A stretch of DNA of 64,000 nucleotides, taken from contig JBBALI010000006.1 in NCBI GenBank assembly GCA_040403095.1, positions 62,001 through 126,000 of the forward strand, in the 5' to 3' direction. The notes under the pieces are model-generated. The model was not told the origin of the DNA. It searched no databases and worked only from the letters and a program-made list of their open reading frames with translations. Shown here in pieces: positions 19,222 to 27,580 of this stretch (its first letter is position 1; every line of letters starts with the position of its first letter). A program made the position numbers and the translations under genes. Source of the stretch: JAQVCM01 sp040403095. GTDB lineage: Bacteria; Bacteroidota; Bacteroidia; Flavobacteriales_D; Crocinitomicaceae.

Positions 19222-20108
19222 GTAAACCCAATTTCATCATCGCAGGTGTAGCAAGATGTGGAACAACTTCTTTATATCATTATTTAAAGCAACATCCACA
19301 AATCGGATTTCCAAAAATTAAGGAACCCAAGTATTTTAGCAGTATTCATCTAAATCTTCCACACAAAGGTCCGGGGGATAATACAGTGGATGCAAAATTA
19401 ATAACTGATGAAACTAAATATTTTGAACTTTTTGATTCATTACAAAATTTCAAAGCAATTGGTGAAGCAAGTTCAGACTATTTCTACTACCACGAGGATA
19501 CCATTCAGGCAATCAAAGAAAAATTAGGAGATGTAAAAATCATTCTGTGCTTCAGAAATCCGATTGAAAGATCCTACTCTGCTTATAATAATTTGGTTAG
19601 AGATGGCAGAGAAGAATTAACATTTGATCAGTCGATTGATGAGGAAGAAAAAAGAATTTCACAGAATTGGGATTGGATGTGGGCATATAAAGCAGGCGGA
19701 CTTTATTCTCCCGGTCTTAAAGCATTCTCTGCTAATTTCAGTCAAGTAAAAGTTGTATTTTCAGATCAACTAGACGAAAATCCTCAAGAGGTTTTAAAAT
19801 CTATTTTTGAATTTCTAGAAGTGGATCAATTTCATGCAATTGATTCGGAGACTAGATATAGTCATTCAGGAAAACCCAAAAATGCACTCATTGGCGCGTT
19901 AACTAATCGAAATAATAAAGTAATCTACGGTTTACGCGAATTTGCATTGAAAACTATTCCTAGAAAATATTTAGAAAAAGTGGCCTCTAAAATGTTTGCA
20001 AAAGATCAAATTGAGCCTGTAACAAGGCAAAAACTTCAAAAATATTTTAATAGTGATATTCTTGAATTAGAAAAATTGACTGAAACAAATTTAAAACATT
20101 GGAAATGA
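19218..20108 (+). CDS. sulfotransferase (heparan/NodH-like sulfotransferase domain)
   Basis: A 296-aa cytoplasmic sulfotransferase. The PAPS loop GVARCGTTSLYHYL lies at residues 9-22, with KEPKYFS next and the 3'-phosphate segment CFRNPIERSYSAY near residue 113. The later GLYSPGLKAF region is typical of the NodH/heparan-sulfotransferase-like family. Its stop overlaps the start of a polysaccharide deacetylase gene (ATGA), so the two are probably translationally coupled. This invites comparison with N-deacetylase/N-sulfotransferase pairs; the regiochemistry is not known. Confidence 0.93.
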   Translation: MSKPNFIIAGVARCGTTSLYHYLKQHPQIGFPKIKEPKYFSSIHLNLPHKGPGDNTVDAKLITDETKYFELFDSLQNFKAIGEASSDYFYYHEDTIQAIKEKLGDVKIILCFRNPIERSYSAYNNLVRDGREELTFDQSIDEEEKRISQNWDWMWAYKAGGLYSPGLKAFSANFSQVKVVFSDQLDENPQEVLKSIFEFLEVDQFHAIDSETRYSHSGKPKNALIGALTNRNNKVIYGLREFALKTIPRKYLEKVASKMFAKDQIEPVTRQKLQKYFNSDILELEKLTETNLKHWK

Positions 20109-20956
20109 ATATTTTGACTTTTGACATTGAAGATTGGTTTCATATATTAGATAACCCTGAAACAAAAGGAGTTTCAGAATGGTCAAAATTTGAAAGTAGG
20201 ATTCATCAAAATATGGATACGATCTTCAATATTTTATGTGAAAATAATCAAAAGGCAACTTTTTTTTGTGTTGGATGGATTGCAGAGAAATATCCAGAAA
20301 TTATTAAAAGAATAGTTGATTCAGGATTTGAAATTGGATCACATACACATTATCATCAGCTCATCTATGAGCAATCTCCTTTGGAATTTGAGCAAGATTT
20401 AATCAAGTCGATTGATACTTTGGAATCTGTTTCGGGACAAAAAATCAAGTATTTTCGAGCACCTGGATTTTCAATTACCAACGAAACGCCTTGGGCAATG
20501 GAATCTTTGATAAAAAATGGAATTGAAATTGATTGTTCATTATTTCCAACAGATCGCTCTCATGGTGGTTTCAATAATTATGGGAAAGCAGAACCAGTTT
20601 GGTTAGAATGCAATGGTATGAGAATAAAAGAAATGCCTATTAACCTTCATTCAGTCATGGGAAAAGAAATCGTTTTTTCTGGAGGAGGATATTTCAGGTT
20701 ATTTCCATATAGCATAATCAAAAATTTCACCAAAAAATCCGATTATGTGATGACTTATTTTCATCCACGAGATTTTGATGCCAAACAACCGATGGTACCA
20801 GGTCTATCAATGACAAGAAAATTTAAGTCATATTATGGATTAAAAAATACAGAAACTAAACTAACAAATTGGTTGAAAGACTTTGAATTTATAGACCTAA
20901 ATTCTGCGAACAATAGAATTGATTGGATAAATGCTAGAATTTTAAAGATGAATTAG
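20105..20956 (+). CDS. polysaccharide deacetylase (NodB homology domain)
   Basis: A 283-aa carbohydrate esterase 4 family protein. The catalytic-metal motif is present as TFDIEDW near the start, the second motif as GSHTHYH (about residue 80), and FRAPGFS follows. The C-terminal part resembles the DUF3473 extension seen in deacetylases of exopolysaccharide loci. The start is set at the ATG at 20105, which overlaps the sulfotransferase stop, rather than an upstream in-frame TTG. No signal peptide is visible, so it may act on cytoplasmic lipid-linked sugar. It would remove N-acetyl groups from HexNAc residues, possibly creating free amines for N-sulfation. Confidence 0.92.
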   Translation: MNILTFDIEDWFHILDNPETKGVSEWSKFESRIHQNMDTIFNILCENNQKATFFCVGWIAEKYPEIIKRIVDSGFEIGSHTHYHQLIYEQSPLEFEQDLIKSIDTLESVSGQKIKYFRAPGFSITNETPWAMESLIKNGIEIDCSLFPTDRSHGGFNNYGKAEPVWLECNGMRIKEMPINLHSVMGKEIVFSGGGYFRLFPYSIIKNFTKKSDYVMTYFHPRDFDAKQPMVPGLSMTRKFKSYYGLKNTETKLTNWLKDFEFIDLNSANNRIDWINARILKMN

Positions 20957-21010
20957 TACAACTTAAGGAAATTTTCAATAAATTTACATCCAAATTGATA
21001 CCATAATTAA

Positions 21011-22135
21011 ATGAAGCCATCAATATTTGAGATGATAATTATATTACTGTCCTCATTTTTGGTCAGCTATATGCTGTATCCAAAAATAATTAGTGTTGTA
21101 TCATTTAAGAAATTAATGGACAAACCTAATGATAGAAGTTCACATTCTACAGCAACTCCAAGTTTGGGTGGAATTGCATTCTTTATAGTTCTAATTTTAT
21201 CTTTTTATTTTCTTGAGCCCTATGATAAATACAATACAATTCCTTCTCTTATTCCCGGGCTAACTATTTTGTTTATCATTGGTCTGAAAGATGATTTAGT
21301 TGTAATATCACCAATTACAAAATTAGGCGCTGAAATTGTTGCATCTACATTTTTAGTTTTGCATCCAAGTTTTGAGATAGAAAGTTTTCATGGCTTTTTT
21401 GGCTTTTATGAAATAAGTAAATTTATTACCATTCCTTTAAGTATTTTCATTGTGATAGTGATTATTAATGCATTCAATTTGATTGATGGAATTGATGGAT
21501 TGGCTGCAACAATTGGTACAGTTATATTTGGAACTTTTGGCACTATATTTTATCTCACACATTCTTATTTATTGTTCGGAGTTTGTATAGTAATGATTGG
21601 TTGTTTGGCTGCTTTTCTAAGATTTAATTTATCACATTCAAAAAAAATATTCATGGGCGATACTGGCTCACTCATCGTTGGATTCATTATAGGAATGCTT
21701 GTTTTGAGATTCTTAGCTTTAACTAACGAAAAAATTGCGCTACTTCCATTTAAAGTTGATAATTATCCTTACATAATATTAGCTATTTTAATTGTTCCGC
21801 TCTTTGATACGGCAAGGGTTTTCACAATTAGAATAATGAATAAACGTGGTCCTTTTTCACCAGATCGAAATCATATACATCACCTGCTAATTGACTTTCT
21901 GCACCTCTCACACATTAAAGCAAGTATTTTTTTAGGTATTTTTAATTTGATTTTCATTTCTACTTTCTTATCGCTTTCGATGTTTTTAAGTCAAAAAATA
22001 CTTTTTTTAAGCAGTGTTGCCGCTGTTCTATTATTAATTTATTTTTTCTTCGTAATAAATAAAAACACGAATGCTACCAAAGCAAAATCAAAAATTAAGA
22101 AGCAATTCAAAAAAAAACTAAGTAGTTATTTATAA
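21011..22135 (+). CDS. undecaprenyl-phosphate sugar-1-phosphate transferase (WecA/TagO/MraY family)
   Basis: A 374-aa polytopic membrane enzyme that starts polysaccharide synthesis by moving a HexNAc-1-phosphate from UDP to undecaprenyl phosphate. The family's aspartate motifs are visible: GLKDDLVV, NAFNLIDGIDGLA and FMGDTGSL, followed by the cytoplasmic histidine loop RNHIHHLL. Ten or eleven hydrophobic segments are present, and the basic C-terminal tail is cytoplasmic. A 54-base gap separates it from the deacetylase. It is the probable initiating transferase of this locus, although the same enzyme could also serve other envelope glycans. Confidence 0.93.
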   Translation: MKPSIFEMIIILLSSFLVSYMLYPKIISVVSFKKLMDKPNDRSSHSTATPSLGGIAFFIVLILSFYFLEPYDKYNTIPSLIPGLTILFIIGLKDDLVVISPITKLGAEIVASTFLVLHPSFEIESFHGFFGFYEISKFITIPLSIFIVIVIINAFNLIDGIDGLAATIGTVIFGTFGTIFYLTHSYLLFGVCIVMIGCLAAFLRFNLSHSKKIFMGDTGSLIVGFIIGMLVLRFLALTNEKIALLPFKVDNYPYIILAILIVPLFDTARVFTIRIMNKRGPFSPDRNHIHHLLIDFLHLSHIKASIFLGIFNLIFISTFLSLSMFLSQKILFLSSVAAVLLLIYFFFVINKNTNATKAKSKIKKQFKKKLSSYL

Positions 22136-22217
22136 TAGATTTGATTTATCATTTAATTTCAGTAGAATTTTTAAAAAAAATAACTTAATTTTACCCTTTT
22201 TAAAACAAGTCATTTAA

Positions 22218-23000
22218 ATGAAATATATATATTTATTGTTGATTACCTTATCGGTATTTTCTTGCGATGTTAAAAAGAAGATCATTTACTTTAACAATGT
22301 AAATTCCCAAAATGATAGTATCAATAAAAATCAACAGTCAAACATTCCTAGATACACTCTTGTTTTTAAAAAGGATGATTTGGTTTACATTGATGTAAAT
22401 TCAGCTGACATAGAGTCACTGAAGCCATTCATGAAAGAAGACATGTCTGCTGGGAATCAAATGCCAGGATATATAAATGGTGTTTCTGCAAAGGGAGGAT
22501 ATTTAATAGACGAAAATGGTAAAATAAATTTCCCACTTATTGGTGAAATTCATTTGGCAGATCTAACAAGACCTCAGGCAACATTACTGATTCAATCAAA
22601 GTTACGCGAGTTTATAAATGATGCAATTGTAACGCTTCGAATACAAAATTTTAAAATAACAATTTTAGGTGATGTTAAAGTTCCTGGAACATATAATATC
22701 CCCAACGAAAGACTAACACTAATTGAGGCGATTGGATTAGCAGGTGATTTAAACATTACAGGCGTTAGAAACAATGTTCTTGTTATAAGGGAAGAAAATG
22801 GTAATAAGAAAGAATATAGAATTGATTTAACCAAAAACGATATCTTCACTTCACCTGTTTACTATTTGAATCAAAATGATGTAGTCTATGTTGAGCCTAA
22901 TAGAGCAAAAAGAAATACTTCTATTGTAAGTTCAACAGCTGGTATTTTTATTTCTGTTGCTTCTCTCGTGATTACTACAATTAATGTTATTACTAAATAA
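22218..23000 (+). CDS. polysaccharide export outer-membrane lipoprotein (Wza-like)
   Basis: A 260-aa lipoprotein: the signal sequence ends in the lipobox SVFSC (Cys at about residue 16), so it should be lipid-anchored in the outer membrane. A Poly_export domain (about residues 45-135) is followed by a SLBB domain beginning ITILGDVKVPGTYN. A hydrophobic C-terminal segment is present, as in Bacteroidota Wza proteins. It forms the export channel together with the Wzc protein encoded 2 bases downstream. Confidence 0.95.
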   Translation: MKYIYLLLITLSVFSCDVKKKIIYFNNVNSQNDSINKNQQSNIPRYTLVFKKDDLVYIDVNSADIESLKPFMKEDMSAGNQMPGYINGVSAKGGYLIDENGKINFPLIGEIHLADLTRPQATLLIQSKLREFINDAIVTLRIQNFKITILGDVKVPGTYNIPNERLTLIEAIGLAGDLNITGVRNNVLVIREENGNKKEYRIDLTKNDIFTSPVYYLNQNDVVYVEPNRAKRNTSIVSSTAGIFISVASLVITTINVITK

Positions 23001-23002
23001 GA

Positions 23003-25384
23003 ATGAATCAAAATCAAAATAATTCTTTCCTAGACGAAGGGCAGGAAAAAGATTTTAAAATTAAAGAGCAATTAGGCATTTACCTAGCACATTGGAGATG
23101 GTTTTTCATTGCCATATTAATTTCCTTAAGTCTTGGCTTCCTCTATTTAAAGTATACTTTACCAAAATACGACGTAAAAGCCTCCATTTTAATTAAAGAT
23201 GAAGATAAAAATGCCCCAATTTCAGAATTATCTGCATTTGCTGACTTGGGTATTTTAGGAGGAAAAAGTAATCTTGAAAACGAAATTGAAATCTTAAAAT
23301 CTAGAACTCTAATTTTAAATGTAGTAAAAGATTTAAGTCTAAATATTGTCTATCAAGACAACAATGGTCTAATACCCTTCGGGATTTTTAATAATACTCC
23401 CATTAGAATAAATTTTATTAAAGGTGATTCTATCGTTTATGACAAAGAAGCAAATTTTAATATTCATATTATTTCAAATGAAAAATTTGAAATAAATGAA
23501 GAAGAATCTAACTTTAAAGGCACATTTAGCTTTGGAAAAGTAATAAAACATCCTATAGGTGATTTCATAATTACTCCAAGTACTGTTGATAGCGATTTTT
23601 TAAATAAAAAGAAGTACATCATTAAAATAAAAACATTGGATGACGTTGTTTCTTTTTTCAAAAAAGAAATAAAAGTTGAAGCAGCAAACGATGAATCCAA
23701 TGTAATTACTATTTCACTTCAAGATTTTGATCGCTTAAAATCGAAGTCAATTATTAATAACTTGATTCAACAACATAGCAAAGATGCAATCAGTGATAAA
23801 AATCAAATTTCTAAAAACACAGCTGATTTTATTAATGATAGAATAAAGTACATTACCACAGAACTTTCAGATGTTGAACAAAATGTAGAGAGTTATAAGG
23901 CAGATCACAGACTTGTAGATATGGCTTCTGAAGCTGAAATATTTCTTAAAACTGGAAGCGATAACCATACTTTGATCATGCAAAATGAAACCCAAATTCG
24001 TTTGGTTGAATTTGTATACGACTATCTAATTAACCATGTAGAAACTCATGATTTAGTTCCTTCTAATCTTGGTCTATATGATGTTTCAATAGAAAAAATG
24101 ATTGAGTCTTATAATAAATTGATTTTAGAAAAAAATCGATTAACTAAAAATTCTTCTGAAAAACACCCAATCATTCAAAATTTAAATGTTCAGATTTTAG
24201 GAATTCATAAAAATCTTAAAGAAAGTTTATTAAATCTAAAAGAATCCTTAAGGATTAAAAATAGAGAACTACAAAAATTAGAAAATGAAATTAATTCTAA
24301 AATTTCTTCTGTTCCAAAATATGAAAGAGAATACAGAGAAATTCAAAGACAGCAACAAATTAAAGAATCTCTTTACTTATACCTCCTTCAAAAAAGAGAA
24401 GAAACAGCGATAACATTAGCAGTTACAGTTTCAAATACGAAAATAATTGATGAAGCCTTTACTGACAATGTAATCGTTTCTCCAAATAAGAAAATCATTT
24501 ATGCAATATCATTCCTGTTAGGTCTTTTAATTCCTTTTGGAATAATCTACATTAGAAGATTATTTGATACAAAAATTCATGGTAAAAATGATATTTTAAG
24601 TTCTAATCTTCCTTACATTGGAGATATTCCAATTTCAGAAACAAAAGACAAAATAGTCGTTAGCCATGGCGAAAACAATAACGTATCTGAATCATTTAGG
24701 TTGTTGCGTACAAATATTGATTTTATGCTTAAAAGCAAAAACCAGAATGGGAATATAATTTTTATTACATCCACTATCGCAAAAGAAGGGAAATCATTTA
24801 TATCTATAAACCTTGCATCGATTATTGCACTTTCTGGTAAAAAAGTACTTCTTATCGGCTTAGACTTAAGAGCCCCTAAAATTCTAGAATACACAGGATT
24901 GGCTCGATCTAGGGGGGTTTCAAATTATATTACTGATTTTGACTTATCACTTTCCGATGTGATTATAGAAAAACCAGACGACATTAATTTTGATTTATTG
25001 GTTTCAGGTGATATTCCACCTAATCCTTCTGAATTATTAATGAATGATCGAATAAAGGAAATGTTTCAAGATGTAAAAGAAATGTATGACTATGTAATTG
25101 TCGATACCGCTCCTGTTGGGCCTGTTACAGATACTTTACTAATAACTTCATATGCAGATGTAATTGTGTATGTCTCTAGAGCTGATTATTTGGATAAGAG
25201 ATTATTAAATATTCCTGAAACTCTGTATAGGGAAAATAAATTACCAAATATGGCGGTATTGATTAACGGATCAAACAATAAAAGAAGTTATGGATACGGA
25301 TATGGTTATGGTTATGGCTATGGTTATGGTTATGGAAATGAATCAAAAGCAAAGCCTTGGTATAAAAAAATCTTTGGTAATTAA
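23003..25384 (+). CDS. polysaccharide co-polymerase / tyrosine autokinase (Wzc-like)
   Basis: A 793-aa BY-kinase. It has an N-terminal Wzz domain with a membrane segment near residue 35-55, a long coiled-coil periplasmic part (about 270-470), and a second membrane segment near 500. The cytoplasmic kinase domain carries Walker A (TIAKEGKSF), Walker A' (GLDLRAP) and Walker B (YVIVDTAPVG). The C-terminus has eight consecutive Tyr-Gly pairs, a tyrosine cluster expected to be autophosphorylated and to control chain length and export. It ends at the strong terminator at 25401. No cognate low-molecular-weight phosphatase is seen in the window. Confidence 0.95.
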   Translation: MNQNQNNSFLDEGQEKDFKIKEQLGIYLAHWRWFFIAILISLSLGFLYLKYTLPKYDVKASILIKDEDKNAPISELSAFADLGILGGKSNLENEIEILKSRTLILNVVKDLSLNIVYQDNNGLIPFGIFNNTPIRINFIKGDSIVYDKEANFNIHIISNEKFEINEEESNFKGTFSFGKVIKHPIGDFIITPSTVDSDFLNKKKYIIKIKTLDDVVSFFKKEIKVEAANDESNVITISLQDFDRLKSKSIINNLIQQHSKDAISDKNQISKNTADFINDRIKYITTELSDVEQNVESYKADHRLVDMASEAEIFLKTGSDNHTLIMQNETQIRLVEFVYDYLINHVETHDLVPSNLGLYDVSIEKMIESYNKLILEKNRLTKNSSEKHPIIQNLNVQILGIHKNLKESLLNLKESLRIKNRELQKLENEINSKISSVPKYEREYREIQRQQQIKESLYLYLLQKREETAITLAVTVSNTKIIDEAFTDNVIVSPNKKIIYAISFLLGLLIPFGIIYIRRLFDTKIHGKNDILSSNLPYIGDIPISETKDKIVVSHGENNNVSESFRLLRTNIDFMLKSKNQNGNIIFITSTIAKEGKSFISINLASIIALSGKKVLLIGLDLRAPKILEYTGLARSRGVSNYITDFDLSLSDVIIEKPDDINFDLLVSGDIPPNPSELLMNDRIKEMFQDVKEMYDYVIVDTAPVGPVTDTLLITSYADVIVYVSRADYLDKRLLNIPETLYRENKLPNMAVLINGSNNKRSYGYGYGYGYGYGYGYGNESKAKPWYKKIFGN
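25289..25336 (+). repeat. in-frame hexanucleotide repeat encoding (Tyr-Gly)8
   Basis: Eight consecutive units of the form TAY GGN lie in the 3' end of the wzc-like gene. Most units are identical or differ at third codon positions. Gain or loss of a unit keeps the frame and changes the number of tyrosines in the kinase tail. Confidence 0.95.
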
Positions 25385-25400
25385 AAAACATATCAAAAAA

Positions 25401-25424
25401 AAGCTGTTCAATTTTGGACAGCTT
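25401..25424. terminator. bidirectional intrinsic terminator between wzc-like gene and recG
   Basis: Stem AAGCTGT (25401-25407) pairs with ACAGCTT (25418-25424) and extends inward (TCAA with TTGG, one wobble). It is flanked by a run of A on the left and T on the right. Convergent genes on both sides can use it. Confidence 0.9.
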
Positions 25425-25427
25425 TTT

Positions 25428-27524
25428 TTATGAAATCTTGCTCCAATTCGGTTTGTCAGATAATATCTTTACAATTTTAGATCTGATTCCAAAATGTTCT
25501 TTCAAATTCAATCCCGCGTCTTTCGTTAAAATCTCTCTTGCCTTTTCTCTTGCCAAAGCAACCAATGGCCCGTCTTTGGTCAAATCTGCAATTTTTAAAT
25601 CTAAAATTCCACTTTGTTGTGTTCCCATAATGTCCCCGGGACCGCGCAATTCCATATCAACTTCAGCTATCTCAAATCCATCTTGGGTGCGAACCATGGT
25701 TGATAATCGCTTTTTACTTTCTTTAGATAATTTGTTTCCTGTCATCAAAATACAATAGGATTTTTCTGATCCTCGCCCTACTCTGCCGCGTAATTGATGC
25801 AATTGAGATAATCCGAATCGCTCTGCACTTTCAATGATCATAATTGATGCGTTAGGCACATTTACACCTACTTCGATTACAGTAGTAGCAACCATAATTT
25901 GAGTTTGACCTTCAACAAATCGTTTCATCTCAAAATCTTTCACTTCTGGTTTCATTTGACCGTGAACGATGCTAATCTGATACGTAGGTAATGGAAAAAC
26001 CCTTGAAATAGATTCAAAACCTTCCATTAAATTGTGGTAATCTAATGTTTCTGATTCTTTAATTAGCGGAAAAACAACATATACTTGCCTACCCTTTTCA
26101 ATTTCTCGTCTGATAAATCCGAAAACGACGGAACGATCATTTTCAAATCGATGTTCTGTCGTAATAGCTTTTCTTCCAGGCGGTAATTCATCAATTACTG
26201 AAACATCTAAATCACCATAAACAGTCATTGCTAATGTTCTTGGAATTGGTGTTGCGGTCATCACCAAAATATGTGGTGGAATATGATTTTTCGTCCATAA
26301 TCGCGCCCTTTGCGCCACGCCAAATCGATGTTGTTCATCAATGACAACCAAACCCAAATTTTGAAATTCAACAACATCTTCTAATAATGCATGGGTTCCT
26401 ATCAAAATTTTGATTTCTCCATTTAATAAGGATGCATGGATGTCTTTGCGTTTAGATTTCTTAACAGAACCAGTCAATTTTTCGACTCGAATTCCCATTG
26501 GAGCGAGTAAATCGCTAATAGAATCAAAATGCTGCTGTGCTAAAATTTCTGTCGGTGCCATCATTGCTGCTTGAAATCCATTCCCGACTGCAATCAACAT
26601 CGTTAGAAGCGCAACCAATGTTTTACCACTTCCAACATCTCCTTGCAAAAGTCTATTCATGTGATTTCCATGGCGAAAATCGTTTCTAATTTCTTTAATG
26701 ACTTTTTTCTGTGCATTGGTTAATTGAAAAGGCAAATGATTGTCATAAAAATCTAAAAAAACTTGACCAACTTCTTCAAAAACGAACCCTTTATTTTTTT
26801 GCATCGCAATTTGTTTCCGCAACAAAAGTTCAATTTGCAGTAAAAATAATTCCTCAAATTTTAATCTAAAACTTGCTCTTTGCGCCAATTCTTCGTTCTG
26901 TGGACAATGAATTTGTTTGATAGCAGATTCTCGCGGTAAAAGTTGCAATTCCTGAATCAATTCTGGCGGGAAAATTTCCAAAATATGGTTTCTCAACATG
27001 GGAACCATGGCACTCGTTAATTTTTCAATTCCCTTTGAATGAAGTCCTTTGGCGTTCAATTTTTCCGTACTTCTATATACAGCTTTTAATCCCTTTGATG
27101 GATCTGTTTTATCAAACTCAACGATTTCAGGATGCGGAATATTGAATGAATTTCCAAAAATTTTGGCTTTTCCATAAACTTGAAATTCAATTCCAGGTCG
27201 CAAAAGCGGTTTGATCCATTTCATTCCTTGAAACCAAACTAAATCGATTTGTCCACTTCGATCTTGAAATTTAGCAATTAATCTTTTTTGACGACCAGTG
27301 GTTACTTCATCAATTTTAGTAATATAACCTCGTAATTGAGCAAAGCCATCTAAAGTATGTAAATCTCCTACTTGATTATAATAAGAGCGATCAACATATC
27401 GGAAAGGAAAATACTCCAATAAATCTCCAAAATTGAAAATTCTCAATTCATTTTGAAGCAATTCAGCCCTTTGCGGACCTACTCCTTTCAAGAATTCAAT
27501 GGGCGTATTTAAAAATTCAGACAT
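25428..27524 (-). CDS. recG: ATP-dependent DNA helicase RecG
   Basis: Superfamily 2 helicase that remodels stalled replication forks and Holliday junctions. The N-terminal wedge/OB-fold domain (about residues 55-160) precedes the helicase core with Walker A GDVGSGKT, a DEQH box (VVIDEQHRFG), the motif MTATPIPRTLAMT, and the C-terminal QLRGRVGRG motif. The start is placed at the ATG at 27524 (MSEFLNTPIEFLKGVGP), giving 698 aa. A TTG nine bases upstream is less likely. It is last in a run of - strand genes, 56 bases after the FAD/NAD(P) protein gene. Confidence 0.97.
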   Translation of the reverse strand: MSEFLNTPIEFLKGVGPQRAELLQNELRIFNFGDLLEYFPFRYVDRSYYNQVGDLHTLDGFAQLRGYITKIDEVTTGRQKRLIAKFQDRSGQIDLVWFQGMKWIKPLLRPGIEFQVYGKAKIFGNSFNIPHPEIVEFDKTDPSKGLKAVYRSTEKLNAKGLHSKGIEKLTSAMVPMLRNHILEIFPPELIQELQLLPRESAIKQIHCPQNEELAQRASFRLKFEELFLLQIELLLRKQIAMQKNKGFVFEEVGQVFLDFYDNHLPFQLTNAQKKVIKEIRNDFRHGNHMNRLLQGDVGSGKTLVALLTMLIAVGNGFQAAMMAPTEILAQQHFDSISDLLAPMGIRVEKLTGSVKKSKRKDIHASLLNGEIKILIGTHALLEDVVEFQNLGLVVIDEQHRFGVAQRARLWTKNHIPPHILVMTATPIPRTLAMTVYGDLDVSVIDELPPGRKAITTEHRFENDRSVVFGFIRREIEKGRQVYVVFPLIKESETLDYHNLMEGFESISRVFPLPTYQISIVHGQMKPEVKDFEMKRFVEGQTQIMVATTVIEVGVNVPNASIMIIESAERFGLSQLHQLRGRVGRGSEKSYCILMTGNKLSKESKKRLSTMVRTQDGFEIAEVDMELRGPGDIMGTQQSGILDLKIADLTKDGPLVALAREKAREILTKDAGLNLKEHFGIRSKIVKILSDKPNWSKIS

Positions 27525-27580
27525 TCCAGACAAAAATAAGGAAAGTCTTCAAGACTGAATTCTATTAATCAGATATAATA

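Noticed and set aside
25401..25424. Hairpin between the wzc-like gene and recG considered as an attachment or integration site
   Set aside because: It has a simple A-run/stem/T-run layout between converging genes, which is fully explained as a bidirectional terminator.
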